Positions 34,341 through 46,778 of a DNA stretch of 64,000 nt are shown here, piece after piece (position 1 is the stretch's first letter; each line of letters starts with the position of its first letter). Made by a program: the position numbers and the translations under genes. Origin of the DNA: Deinococcus puniceus (GTDB lineage: Bacteria > Deinococcota > Deinococci > Deinococcales > Deinococcaceae); NCBI RefSeq assembly GCF_001644565.1, contig NZ_CP011387.1:2907984-2971983 (forward strand). Reading direction: 5' to 3'. The notes under the pieces were generated by a model that was given only the letters and a program-made list of their open reading frames with translations, was not told the DNA's origin and did not search any database.

Positions 34341-35366
34341 ATGAGCAGCCTAAACCGCACAGGACAGAAAGGCAGAGGAAACAACCGAACGAGGTGGATC
34401 GCAGGCGACGTGCTGTCTTGGGCCTTGGGCGTTACGCTGGGCGTGCTGTTGGGCGTTGGCCTGCTGATCGTGCTGCCGCGCACGCTGCCCAACCCCGGCG
34501 GCGCGGCGGCCCCCAGCAGTGAGGGCACCATCGTGGCCCCCACCGAAACGCCCCAGAGCGGCACCGGAACCCAGAGCGCCGCCGCCAATGCCGCGCTGGG
34601 CAACGATTCCGATACCGCCAACGAGTCTGCACAGGGCAACGTGGCCGAATCGGGCGGCACCCGCGACAGCGATGTTCAGACCACAGGCGACAACGATATG
34701 GGCATGGGCGGCGACCCGGCGTCGAGTGACTCTACCGACGCGGCGCGGGAAGCCCAGACCAACACGGACGGCGGAACGGTGGGCACAGGCAGCGGCGACG
34801 CGGGCACAAACACCACAGGCAACGCAGATTCAGGCAACACGGACGAGGCCGGGACTACGGGAAGCGGCGCGTCAGGCGAGGCCACGACCACCGAAGGCGG
34901 CAACGCGGCTTCCGCTACGGGCGGCACCACCAGAGGCGCAACCGACGCCGACGACAACGGCGCACAGACCGCCGCCGAGCAACGTGCCAACACCAACGAA
35001 GACACCAGCGACACCCAGAACCCCGACGACGAAACGGGCCAGCCCACGGGCACCACAGAGGGTACCAATCCCGACGAGGCAGCGGCCCGCAACACCGACC
35101 CAGCGGGCGATCCCAGCAATGGCCGCGCCATATTCGCCTCTAACTGCGCGGGCTGCCACGGAGCCAACGGCGGCGGCAACATCGGCCCCGCCCTGAACAC
35201 CCCAGACGGCCCCAAGAGCTGGACGCTGGCCGAATTTACACTGAGCCTGCGCCAAGGCAAAACGCCAGAGCGCGAGTTGAACTCCACCATGCCCCGCTAC
35301 AGCGAAACGCAATTGACCGACGAGCAGATTGCAGACCTACAGGCCTACATCAAAACGCTGAACTGA
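34341..35366 (+). CDS. Membrane-anchored cytochrome c with long acidic linker
   Basis: 341 residues. One N-terminal membrane helix (about 27-47) is followed by some 215 residues of low-complexity Ser/Thr/Gly/Asn/Asp/Glu sequence with almost no hydrophobic residues. Then comes a class I cytochrome c domain (about 255-341): heme site CAGCH (269-273), GPALN and the Met ligand in STMPRYSETQLTD (Met317). It should carry electrons on the outer face of the membrane, the linker acting as a tether through the thick envelope. The redox partner is unknown. Confidence 0.9.
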   Translation: MSSLNRTGQKGRGNNRTRWIAGDVLSWALGVTLGVLLGVGLLIVLPRTLPNPGGAAAPSSEGTIVAPTETPQSGTGTQSAAANAALGNDSDTANESAQGNVAESGGTRDSDVQTTGDNDMGMGGDPASSDSTDAAREAQTNTDGGTVGTGSGDAGTNTTGNADSGNTDEAGTTGSGASGEATTTEGGNAASATGGTTRGATDADDNGAQTAAEQRANTNEDTSDTQNPDDETGQPTGTTEGTNPDEAAARNTDPAGDPSNGRAIFASNCAGCHGANGGGNIGPALNTPDGPKSWTLAEFTLSLRQGKTPERELNSTMPRYSETQLTDEQIADLQAYIKTLN

Positions 35367-35428
35367 GACGCTGAAACGCCAGCCGTCGCCCGCATGTTGG
35401 GGCGGCGGTTTCATTCTGCCCGTGAGCT

Positions 35429-35519
35429 AAAACGAAAAATCCGCCCTGCTCGGACGGTGATAAGAAAAATATAGCGCGGTATGCAGAGGAAGTCAACTCA
35501 TGCAGACGGGTCTGAAAAA
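35429..35519 (-). ncRNA. Promoter-hairpin unit, copy 1
   Basis: On the minus strand TTGACT (35491-35496), a 17-bp spacer and TATATT (35468-35473) form a near-consensus promoter. About 10 nt after the -10, CCGTCC-GAGCA-GGGCGG (35441-35457) and ATTTTTCGTTTT form a terminator. The product would be an RNA of only 30-35 nt. It is 90% identical to copy 2 over about 90 bp. Nothing else is seen in the gap before this unit. Confidence 0.55.
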
Positions 35520-35637
35520 GTGTGTTCCAGACGGCGTTGGCTACTTTGATCAAGCCAACAGAACCCGGCCACTATGCATAGGGTTCGACGATCTGCCGAA
35601 CGTTAGCTGGAAAGTCGGACACTCCCCAATCTGTACC

Positions 35638-35728
35638 AAAACGAAAAATCCGCCCTGCTCGGACGGTGATAAGGAAAATATAGCGTGATATGCAGAAGAA
35701 GTCAAATCATGCAGGCGGGTCTAAAAGG
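35638..35728 (-). ncRNA. Promoter-hairpin unit, copy 2
   Basis: Same unit 209 bp further on: TTGACT, 17 bp, TATATT and the same CCGTCC/GGGCGG hairpin with T-rich tail. Differences lie mainly in the spacer and upstream part, while -35, -10 and hairpin are unchanged. The 120 bp between copies and the 200 bp up to der show no gene. Confidence 0.55.
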
Positions 35729-35927
35729 TTCGTCTGGCACGCGGTATTCAGCACTACATATTTTCTGGATGCCAGAGCTTTATGCAGCCGCGTTCGCCCA
35801 CATTTACCCCGTCCAAACTGCGATACACTCTTCAGTCTATGGCCCGAAGCGTTCAGCGTAACGGCGGGCAACGGCGAATCCTTCCCTGACGCGGAAGCTG
35901 ATTCGACACCGAGAAGGAGCGTCCACA

Positions 35928-37250
<1,323 letters not shown>

Positions 37251-37266
37251 AGCCAATTCAATACAG

Positions 37267-37303
37267 AACGTGGACTTGGGGGCAACCCTAGTCCACGTTT
37301 TTT
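37267..37303 (+). terminator. Terminator of der, overlapping next gene's end
   Basis: AACGTGGACT (37267-37276) pairs perfectly with AGTCCACGTT (37290-37299) and a TTTTTT run follows. The right arm also encodes the last residues and stop (37288-37290) of the convergent kinase gene. Confidence 0.9.
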
Positions 37304-37815
37304 GTGGCCTGCAAGACCGCCTGCACTGTTTCCTCCAGCGTGAGGCGCGTCGTATCCACCACCTTCCAGCCGTGCCGCCGGAACTCCTCCACGTCCTGAC
37401 TGGCATGCAGCATCCGAATTACCGGCTCCAACGTCAGCGGGTCAAAGTGCTTGTTTTGGCGCAGGCAGTTGCGTTCTAAAATCACGTCCAACTCGGCCCA
37501 CAGCAGGATTTTGGTGGGCGGCTCTGAGAGGTGGAAAGCTGCGGCGTCGGCTGGCCCCAGCACATCGTCAATGGCGACGGCAAACCCGGCACGGTGATAA
37601 CTCTCAGCCGTCTGGCCCGCACTCTCCCGCGCCAAGTCGAATTGCCGCTGCGTTTCGGGCGTGAATTCGGGGACGGGGTGCGCTATGCCGGACACGACCC
37701 ATTCCCGTAGATCGTCTACAGGCAGATGCAGGCCGAACGGAAACTGCCCCATCAGCGCCCGGCAGAGACTGGTTTTTCCGGTTCCGGGGACGCCTGTGAT
37801 GATGAACAGCGACAT
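37288..37815 (-). CDS. P-loop kinase (CPT/zeta-toxin-like)
   Basis: 175 residues from ATG 37815. Walker A is GVPGTGKTS (8-16); LHLPVDDLREWV gives the Asp pair that often binds substrate or metal, and ILERNCLRQNKHF is a basic lid region. It resembles small AAA_33/chloramphenicol-phosphotransferase-like kinases. The substrate is unknown. It starts 2 bp after the small membrane protein gene and is probably cotranscribed. Two similar kinases are at 57681 and 60322. The last codons lie in the der terminator. Confidence 0.75.
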   Translation of the reverse strand: MSLFIITGVPGTGKTSLCRALMGQFPFGLHLPVDDLREWVVSGIAHPVPEFTPETQRQFDLARESAGQTAESYHRAGFAVAIDDVLGPADAAAFHLSEPPTKILLWAELDVILERNCLRQNKHFDPLTLEPVIRMLHASQDVEEFRRHGWKVVDTTRLTLEETVQAVLQATKNVD

Positions 37816-37817
37816 GC

Positions 37818-38174
37818 TTACTCGGCGCTGTCCTTGTCCTGCATGGCGACCCAATCTTCGTAGGCCAGCGCGGGCAAGAGCGCAAAGCTGCCGACGAACA
37901 AAGTGGCGAGGGCGGCAGGCACACGCACGGGAGTTTTGCCGTTCAGCACGAGGTACAGCGCTCCCAGCGTACTCACCGCGCCGATGTCCATAAACATGAT
38001 CCGGGCAAAGGAACTCTGCTTCAGCGTGGCGCGTGTGCCGAGTTCGCCGCTGCGCTTGCGGCCCATTACGGCAGTCAGCACCAGCATCGCAAACAGGCTG
38101 CCGTACAGTTTCAGGCGCTCTGGGCCAGGGCGGCGGTATTTTTCGGCGGCACTGACCGTATCGTTGAATAACAT
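37818..38174 (-). CDS. Small membrane protein, unknown function
   Basis: 118 residues with three likely membrane helices (about 24-40, 62-80 and 85-105). No recognised family. TAGGCT (38180-38185, minus) lies 5 nt before the ATG, giving a leaderless two-gene operon with the P-loop kinase 2 bp downstream. It is divergent from the small lipoprotein gene. Confidence 0.7.
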   Translation of the reverse strand: MLFNDTVSAAEKYRRPGPERLKLYGSLFAMLVLTAVMGRKRSGELGTRATLKQSSFARIMFMDIGAVSTLGALYLVLNGKTPVRVPAALATLFVGSFALLPALAYEDWVAMQDKDSAE

Positions 38175-38312
38175 GGCTGAGCCTACCCGCTTTTGCTGTG
38201 GCCTGCCCAGATCGGCTCACCCAGATCAGTCAAGCCTCTTCCATCAACTCTGCCCCAGCAAATACTGAGAACCTACACATCCGGCTGGTCAGCACTCATT
38301 CTAGGCTAGGGT

Positions 38313-38492
38313 ATGCAACCTTCTCCAGTTCGGCCCTCGCCCGCGCAGCACGTCATTCGCTGGATGTTGGGGGGCTTGGTGGTCTTCAGTCTCGCCGCGT
38401 GCAGCCCCGCCGGGGGCAACGACGAGGACAACGAGTCCGGCACTGTGACGGAGCAGACCCAAGAAAACGAAGCCGAAGGCGAAGATGATTAA
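38313..38492 (+). CDS. Small lipoprotein (59 residues)
   Basis: MQPSPVRPSPAQHVIRW is followed by a hydrophobic stretch ending FSLAAC (a good lipobox, Cys about 29). A 30-residue acidic tail rich in Glu, Asp and Asn follows, ending EGEDD. TAGGCT (38302-38307) lies 5 nt before the ATG. The stop overlaps the start of the sugar dehydrogenase gene by 8 bp, which strongly supports translation. It may tether or shield the dehydrogenase at the surface; no family is known to me. Confidence 0.7.
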   Translation: MQPSPVRPSPAQHVIRWMLGGLVVFSLAACSPAGGNDEDNESGTVTEQTQENEAEGEDD

Positions 38493-39600
38493 AGCGGGCT
38501 GGGCGGCGGCGCTGACACTGCTGTTGGCCTCTGCCGAAGCCCAGACCGCGCCTGCAGTGAAGCTCACGCCGTTCGTGAGTGGCTTGGAACAGGTAACTGC
38601 CCTCACGCACGCGGGTGACGGCACCAACCGCCTGTACGCGGCGCAGCAAGACGGGCGCATTCGGGTGATTGCGGGCGGGAAAGTCCAGCCGAACCTGTTT
38701 TTAGATTTACGGCGGCGCACCAGTGCAGGCGGGGAACGGGGCTTGTTGGGGCTGGCCTTTGATCCAGCCTACAAGACTAACCGCCGCGTGTACGTGCATT
38801 ACACCGACCTCAACGGCGATACGGTGCTGGCCCGCTACACCGCCTCCGCCGACTTTTCACGGGCAGACCCGGCCAGCGCCCGCACGCTGTTTACGACTAA
38901 GCAGCCCTATGCCAATCACAACGGCGGGCAGTTGGCCTTCGGCCCCGACAAGTTCCTGTATTTGGGCCTAGGCGACGGCGGAAGCGGCGGCGATCCTCTG
39001 AACAAGGGACAAGATTTGACCTCACCGCTGGGCAAAATTCTGCGATTCGACGTGCGTGGAGATACCGCCAAGCCCGCCCCCGGCAACCCGTTTGTCAGCC
39101 GCAGCGGGGCCAATCCGTACATCTGGGCGTATGGTCTGCGGAACCCCTGGCGCTTCAGCTTTGACCGCGTTTCGGGCGACCTGATCATTGCCGACGTGGG
39201 CCAGAACGAGCAGGAAGAAGTAGACCGTCAGCCCCGCGCCAGCAAGGGCGGCGAAAATTATGGCTGGAAAATCCGTGAGGGAACCGAGTGCTACGAACCG
39301 TCCAGCAACTGCACTAGCGCTGGCCTCAAGCCCCCGGTATTGGTGTATGGCCGCAATGAGGGCCAGAGCATCACGGGCGGCTACGTGTACCGGGGCAGCG
39401 CCATTCCCGCGCTGAAGGGCCAGTACGTGTTTGCCGACTTTGCCAGTGGAACCCTGTGGGCCGCCCCCGCCAGCGGCTCAGGCTGGAAAAAAGCGCAGAT
39501 TGGGCGGGTGGGCAGCCCCAGCACCTTTGGCGAAGATGAAAAGGGCGAACTGTATGTGGCGGAGTACGGAACGGGGCGGATTTTGAAATTCAGTAGGTAG
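38485..39600 (+). CDS. PQQ-type soluble aldose dehydrogenase
   Basis: 371 residues. A signal peptide (about 1-20, ending ASAEAQ) and a six-bladed propeller of the glucose/sorbosone dehydrogenase family (YliI/Asd type): LYAAQQDGRIRVI, GGERGLLGLAFDPAYKTN, HNGGQLAFGPDKFLYLGLGDGG, YGLRNPWRFSFD, DVGQNEQEEVD and GGENYGWKIREG. The His of the HNGGQL blade and the Arg of GLRNPWR are typical PQQ-site residues. It oxidises sugars in the periplasm if PQQ is available; no PQQ genes are in the window. It overlaps the small lipoprotein gene. Confidence 0.88.
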   Translation: MIKAGWAAALTLLLASAEAQTAPAVKLTPFVSGLEQVTALTHAGDGTNRLYAAQQDGRIRVIAGGKVQPNLFLDLRRRTSAGGERGLLGLAFDPAYKTNRRVYVHYTDLNGDTVLARYTASADFSRADPASARTLFTTKQPYANHNGGQLAFGPDKFLYLGLGDGGSGGDPLNKGQDLTSPLGKILRFDVRGDTAKPAPGNPFVSRSGANPYIWAYGLRNPWRFSFDRVSGDLIIADVGQNEQEEVDRQPRASKGGENYGWKIREGTECYEPSSNCTSAGLKPPVLVYGRNEGQSITGGYVYRGSAIPALKGQYVFADFASGTLWAAPASGSGWKKAQIGRVGSPSTFGEDEKGELYVAEYGTGRILKFSR

Positions 39601-39617
39601 AAGAAACCCAATGGAAT

Positions 39618-39650
39618 TGGCCCCGACTGTTGAAAGTCGGGGCCATTTTT
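39618..39650 (+). terminator. Terminator, convergent dehydrogenase/nrdJ
   Basis: TGGCCCCGACT (39618-39628) and AGTCGGGGCCA (39635-39645) form an 11-bp perfect stem with a 6-nt loop, followed by TTTTT. The reverse strand can serve nrdJ. Confidence 0.92.
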
Positions 39651-39661
39651 CTAGGTCTACT

Positions 39662-42673
<3,012 letters not shown>

Positions 42674-42854
42674 GGTGAGGCTCCTTGATTGGGATGCGGG
42701 TCAGGTCAAATAGACAAACAGCAAAATAGACCTTTCACCGCCTCTTAGGGCCGTGCAGGTCAGACGGGTGAAGCTCGGAATCGTGGCCCAATACTACTCG
42801 CCAGAGGTATTAGACTACAACAGATTGTGTACTTCTGACTCTTTAGATACAAGA

Positions 42855-42888
42855 TGCGGCCCCAATCCAAAAACGGGCTGGGGCCGCA
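42855..42888 (-). terminator. Hairpin after the zinc-ribbon gene
   Basis: TGCGGCCCCA (42855-42864) pairs perfectly with TGGGGCCGCA (42879-42888). There is no strong T-run. It lies 50 bp after the stop of the zinc-ribbon gene and upstream of nrdJ. Confidence 0.65.
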
Positions 42889-42938
42889 GGAGCCGGAAAA
42901 ATGGCCTTTTCTCTTTACGGTGAAGTGGTCAGAGGGAT

Positions 42939-43658
42939 CTAGACATCCAGCCGGATCAGGAAGCGGCCACACGAGGGGCACTTGACGGGGGGCAACTTGC
43001 CCAACGCCGCCTTTTGCTGCACGTTCACAGGCAAATTCACGTTACAGCCGGTGCAGCGTCCGCCCGAGATTTCTACGACGCCCAGACCCTTTTTGGCCTT
43101 GCGAATCATGTCGTATTCCTTGACGGTGCGGGCGTCAAGGTTGGCGACCAGTTCGGCGCGTTCGGCGCGTGCGCCTTCGCCCTGATCGCGCAGGGTCTGC
43201 ACCCGCGCCTCATCTTCGGTTTCCAGTGCGCCGAGGCTGGGGCGCAGGGCGCGGTGTTCGGCCCGCAGTGCGGCGGCCTTTTCGGCCAACTCGCGCTGCT
43301 GCTCGCGCAGGGGCAACAGGTCTTCTTCCATCTCCTCGGCCCGCTCGCCCAACATCTGAATACGGCTGCCGTACTGAGACTGGGCGCGGGCGTCGAAGGC
43401 GTTCTTTTCCTGCTCGTCTTTGGCGCGGGCGATCTGCTCACGGGTTCCGGCGAGGTCTAGCTCCTGCTGGCGCACTTTTTTGTCGGTGGCCTCTAGGGTA
43501 ATTTCGGTGTCTTCGAGGAGGTTGTTCAGGCGTTCTTGCTCGGCGCGGGCGCTCCGGAGGGCTTCAGGAATGTTGCCTTCCTCGGCACGCAGGCGGTCTA
43601 AGTCCAGATCAAGATGCTGAACGCGGTGCAGGCGTGAAAGGGATCCGGTATCGCTCAT
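42939..43658 (-). CDS. Coiled-coil C4 zinc-ribbon protein (DUF164/CT398 type)
   Basis: 239 residues from ATG 43658. Residues 1-175 are a long helical coiled coil rich in Glu, Arg and Leu (RLHRVQHLDLDLDRLRAEEG ...). The C-terminus has a zinc ribbon: GRCTGCNVNLP and KCPSCGRFL (residues about 199-234). This is the family that includes chlamydial CT398 and H. pylori HP0958, chaperone-like proteins binding RNA, sigma54 or flagellar/secretion partners. The start is set by TAGACT (43666-43671, minus) 7 nt upstream; longer upstream coding is unlikely because it would run antisense into the HRDC gene. Confidence 0.88.
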   Translation of the reverse strand: MSDTGSLSRLHRVQHLDLDLDRLRAEEGNIPEALRSARAEQERLNNLLEDTEITLEATDKKVRQQELDLAGTREQIARAKDEQEKNAFDARAQSQYGSRIQMLGERAEEMEEDLLPLREQQRELAEKAAALRAEHRALRPSLGALETEDEARVQTLRDQGEGARAERAELVANLDARTVKEYDMIRKAKKGLGVVEISGGRCTGCNVNLPVNVQQKAALGKLPPVKCPSCGRFLIRLDV

Positions 43659-43884
43659 CAGGGCCAGTCTACCCCCGAAGTAGGCCCCTACCCCCGCCGC
43701 CGCCGAAAAGCCTCTTGACCCAAATAGGGTATTTATGCCGTCCAGAACGGCCCACAGCCCTGTTCGGCACGGGGCAGACAGCGCAGGCTCAGGCTTCCTT
43801 AACCGACCCGCCCGGCACACCCAGCCTCTGTGCCGAAGACGAGCTGTAGGCCAACTGGCCCCGGAGTGCGGCACAATAGGCGGC

Positions 43885-45795
43885 ATGACCGACTCGCGCT
43901 CACCCACCTCTGCTCCCCGCCCGGACACCCGGCCCGATTTGCAACTGGTGTCGCTGCACACCGTTCGCGGCGACCCGCATACGCGGTTGGCTGGCGCACT
44001 GGCCGCACTGGAAGGTGCAGACTGGGGTCTGCTGCTGGGCGGAGACGCGGCGCTGGCGCGGCAACTGGCGGCCATGCTGGGCGGCGGAACCCTGCGCGTA
44101 GACAGCCGCCTGAGCGTGAACCGTGACGCTTTGGCCGGGGCTGGCTTGGCCGTAGCCTCGCTGGACGCCGACTGGAACGGAGCGCGGGCCGTCTGGCTGA
44201 TGGAACCCGACGCCCGCACCCTAGAACGGGCGGCGCGGGCAGGCGTGCGCGTGATCGTGGACGCCACACTGGCCCCCGGCGGCGGCTGGCCCACACGCGG
44301 GGCCGATCTGGTGGTGTACCGCGACGGCGTGACCCTGACCGGACACAGTGACGGCACGCTGGCCGCCGTGTTCGGCACGGGCCGCGCCCCCACCGCCGCC
44401 GCGCCCGCCCCCGCCGACCTCACGGTGGCCCTGGCCCTGCGTGACGTGGCGACCCTGCCTCTCCGGTTGGCCCGCGCTGCCCGCACCACCCTGCAACTGG
44501 CCGAGCGACTGGGCGGCACCGCGCTGGAAGCTGGCCCTACTGCCCTGCTGCTGGCCCCCGACGCCGCCGCCGACACCTTCTCGGCCCCCGGTGGGGTCAT
44601 GGCCGCCGCCCGCAGCGTGCCCGCCGGGGTGCTGCTGACGCCCGGATTGCAAGACCTGAACGCGGTGCTGGCCCTCCTCAGAACAGAAACCGAGCAACCC
44701 GGCAAACCTTCACCCCGAGTTGACGAGCAGTGGAACGCCCCAGAGGACAGGAATCCCGCACCTGTTGCCGCCCAACCGGAAGCCCGTGAGCCAGAGCCTC
44801 AAGACGCGTCTCAGGGTGAACCGGGCCAACGCGACTCGGAGCAGCGAACCTTTGGACAACGGGACGGGCAGCGAGAGGGGCAGCAAGGCGGCCAACGCCG
44901 GGGCAGACAAGACGGCAGGCGCGACGATGGACGCCGAGGCGAGCGCACCGGCCGATTCGAGCGCCCCCGGACGGATCAGCCGCGTGCCGATCAGCCCAGA
45001 CCTGACCAAGCCCGTGCTGATCAGGCCCGCCCCGAGAGCGGCGCACCGCCCGAACGCTTCACCTTCGACGCGCCTGATAACGGTGAGACCGACACCCAAA
45101 CGGAAGCGGCCCCCAACCAAACTGCTCAGGCCGCCGCGCCCGCCGTTGCCCCCGTTCTCCACGCGCCGGAACCCACCTTCGCTGTGCCTTCTCCCGCGCA
45201 CGATGAGGTCTGGGAGCCGGAAATCGTGTTCAGCGACACGCCCAACCCCGACGCGCTGACCGACGCCGTGCATAGGCAGTCTGAAAAAGACCGGGGCGAA
45301 GACTTGCCCGAAGAAGATGCCGTGCAGGCCGCGCCGGAAGCCGGGGCCGAGGCGAGCGTTGCAGAGGCGGAGGGTGCAGACGCAGACTCCTCGGCAGACT
45401 CCTTTGCCGAGGCGCTGGCCCAGTACGAGCAGACAGAAGCCGGGAAGACTCAGTTGGAACAGGTGGAGGCGCAGGCTGCCGCACCCACCATTCTCGCGCC
45501 CGATCTGCCGCCCACGCCGCCCGCTGCCGCACAGGCCGAAGGAGCCGAGCGCCCCGACCCCACCGCCGACCTGACGCCCGAACAGGCCGCCATCTATGCT
45601 CGCCTGCGCGACTGGCGCAACGCCGAAGCCAAGCGCCAAGACATGAGCCGCTTTATTATTGCCAGCAACGCCACCATCGCCGAAATCGCCCGCCGTGTGC
45701 CCTACACCGCCGCCGACCTGAAAGCCGTGCGCGGCATGGGGCCAGAGCGGCTCCGCAAGTACGGAGAGAAGATTCTGGAAGTGGTTCGGGGGTAA
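43885..45795 (+). CDS. PLP-fold pseudoenzyme fused to HRDC domain
   Basis: 636 residues. Residues about 20-300 follow the Cys/Met-metabolism (cystathionine gamma-synthase) PLP fold: VWLMEPDARTLERAARAGVR, VIVDATL (Asp126) and GADLVVYRDGVTLTGHSDG. The PLP lysine of the SATKYxxGHSD motif is Val149, so no Schiff base can form. Residues 300-560 are a disordered linker, first Gln/Arg/Asp/Gly repeats with an RADQPRPDQARADQ stretch, later acidic Ala/Glu. Residues 568-636 are an HRDC domain (IYARLRDWRNAEAKRQDMSRF ... LKAVRGMGPERLRKYGEKIL), which binds nucleic acid in RecQ and RNase D. CACAAT lies 7 nt before the ATG. A DNA/RNA-binding scaffold is the best guess. Confidence 0.8.
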   Translation: MTDSRSPTSAPRPDTRPDLQLVSLHTVRGDPHTRLAGALAALEGADWGLLLGGDAALARQLAAMLGGGTLRVDSRLSVNRDALAGAGLAVASLDADWNGARAVWLMEPDARTLERAARAGVRVIVDATLAPGGGWPTRGADLVVYRDGVTLTGHSDGTLAAVFGTGRAPTAAAPAPADLTVALALRDVATLPLRLARAARTTLQLAERLGGTALEAGPTALLLAPDAAADTFSAPGGVMAAARSVPAGVLLTPGLQDLNAVLALLRTETEQPGKPSPRVDEQWNAPEDRNPAPVAAQPEAREPEPQDASQGEPGQRDSEQRTFGQRDGQREGQQGGQRRGRQDGRRDDGRRGERTGRFERPRTDQPRADQPRPDQARADQARPESGAPPERFTFDAPDNGETDTQTEAAPNQTAQAAAPAVAPVLHAPEPTFAVPSPAHDEVWEPEIVFSDTPNPDALTDAVHRQSEKDRGEDLPEEDAVQAAPEAGAEASVAEAEGADADSSADSFAEALAQYEQTEAGKTQLEQVEAQAAAPTILAPDLPPTPPAAAQAEGAERPDPTADLTPEQAAIYARLRDWRNAEAKRQDMSRFIIASNATIAEIARRVPYTAADLKAVRGMGPERLRKYGEKILEVVRG

Positions 45796-45863
45796 ACCGC
45801 TCGGTGGAATAGGGAGAGGACAGGGCGACCTTTGGAGTCCCGCCCTCTCCCCCACCGCTCCTC

Positions 45864-45869
45864 TACACT
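45864..45869 (+). promoter_or_regulatory. leaderless -10 box of the nitrilase gene
   Basis: TACACT is 6 nt before the ATG at 45876. Confidence 0.55.
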
Positions 45870-45875
45870 TTCCCC

Positions 45876-46778
45876 ATGACCACCGTCCGAATCGCCGCTG
45901 CCGCCTACCCCATCGACTTTTTGCCCGATTGGGCGGCTTACGAGGCCAAGATTTCGGCGTGGGTGGCGGACGCTGCGGGGCAAGGGGCAAGCGTGCTGGT
46001 GTTTCCGGAATACGCGGCGCTGGAATTGGTGGCGCTGCTGCCCCCCGACCTTCACCACGACGTGATTGGGATGCGGCCCGCGCTGCAAGCCCTGTTGCCC
46101 CAGTTTTTGGCCCTGCATTCCGGGTTGGCGCGGCAACACGGCGTCGGTCTGGTGGCGGGCAGCCTGCCTGTAGCGTACGGGCAAGGCTTCGTCAACCGGG
46201 CCTACGTGTTTGGGCCAGATGGAACCCACAGCCACCAAGACAAGTTGATGATGACCCGCTTCGAGGCCGAGGAGTGGCACATTTCGCCGGGGTCAGGGCT
46301 GCGCGTGTTCGAGCTGGGCGGCGTGCGCTACGGCATCGTCATCTGCTACGACTCCGAATTCCCGCAGATGTCGCGCCAACTGGCCGAAGCTGGGGCCGAA
46401 GTGCTGTTGGTGCCGTCGTTTACCGGGGCGCGGCGCGGCTATACGCGGGTGCGGGTAGGCAGCATGGCGCGGGCGCTGGAAAATCAGGTGTACGCCGTCC
46501 ACGCGCCCCTGATCGCAGACGCCCACTGGACTTATGCCGTAGAGGAAGCGGTGGGCATGGCTAGGATTTATACCCCTTCCGACGATGGCCTCCCCGAAGA
46601 CGGCGTGTTGGCGCAGGGCGGCTGGAACGAACCCGGCTGGCTGGTGGCTGACCTCGACCTGAGCCTGACCCGGCATGTGCGGGCAGACGGCCACGTGCTG
46701 AACTGGCGTGACCGGGTGGCCGCCGCCGAGCACGTGACGCCCGCAGAGGTTGTGAATCTGGATGGGGTCAGGGCATGA
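45876..46778 (+). CDS. Carbon-nitrogen hydrolase (nitrilase superfamily)
   Basis: 300 residues with the catalytic triad Glu45 (VFPEYAALE), Lys123 ([11 protein letters not shown]) and Cys157 ([15 protein letters not shown]). It hydrolyses an amide or nitrile; the exact branch (omega-amidase, N-carbamoyl hydrolase or other) is not clear. Its last codons overlap the GNAT gene start by 4 bp (ATGA), and nitrilase-GNAT pairs or fusions are known in other bacteria. The promoter is leaderless. It runs in the same direction as the HRDC gene. Confidence 0.9.
   Translation: MTTVRIAAAAYPIDFLPDWAAYEAKISAWVADAAGQGASVLVFPEYAALELVALLPPDLHHDVIGMRPALQALLPQFLALHSGLARQHGVGLVAGSLPVAYGQGFVNRAYVFGPDGTHSHQDKLMMTRFEAEEWHISPGSGLRVFELGGVRYGIVICYDSEFPQMSRQLAEAGAEVLLVPSFTGARRGYTRVRVGSMARALENQVYAVHAPLIADAHWTYAVEEAVGMARIYTPSDDGLPEDGVLAQGGWNEPGWLVADLDLSLTRHVRADGHVLNWRDRVAAAEHVTPAEVVNLDGVRA

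Noticed and set aside
35570..35612. Possible tRNA T-arm (GGGTTCGACGATCT)
   Set aside because: No matching T-stem, acceptor or anticodon arm around it.
37816..38220. N-terminal extension of the P-loop kinase at 37288
   Set aside because: It runs through the membrane-protein gene in another frame; the P-loop starts at residue 8 of the shorter form, as usual.
42674..42850. Cobalamin riboswitch before the B12-dependent reductase
   Set aside because: No B12-box or the conserved core was visible on the minus strand.
43659..44705. N-terminal extension of the zinc-ribbon gene across the HRDC gene start
   Set aside because: The extension is Arg/Ser/Ala low-complexity and antisense to the PLP-fold domain; a start at 43658 with a leaderless -10 box fits the family length.
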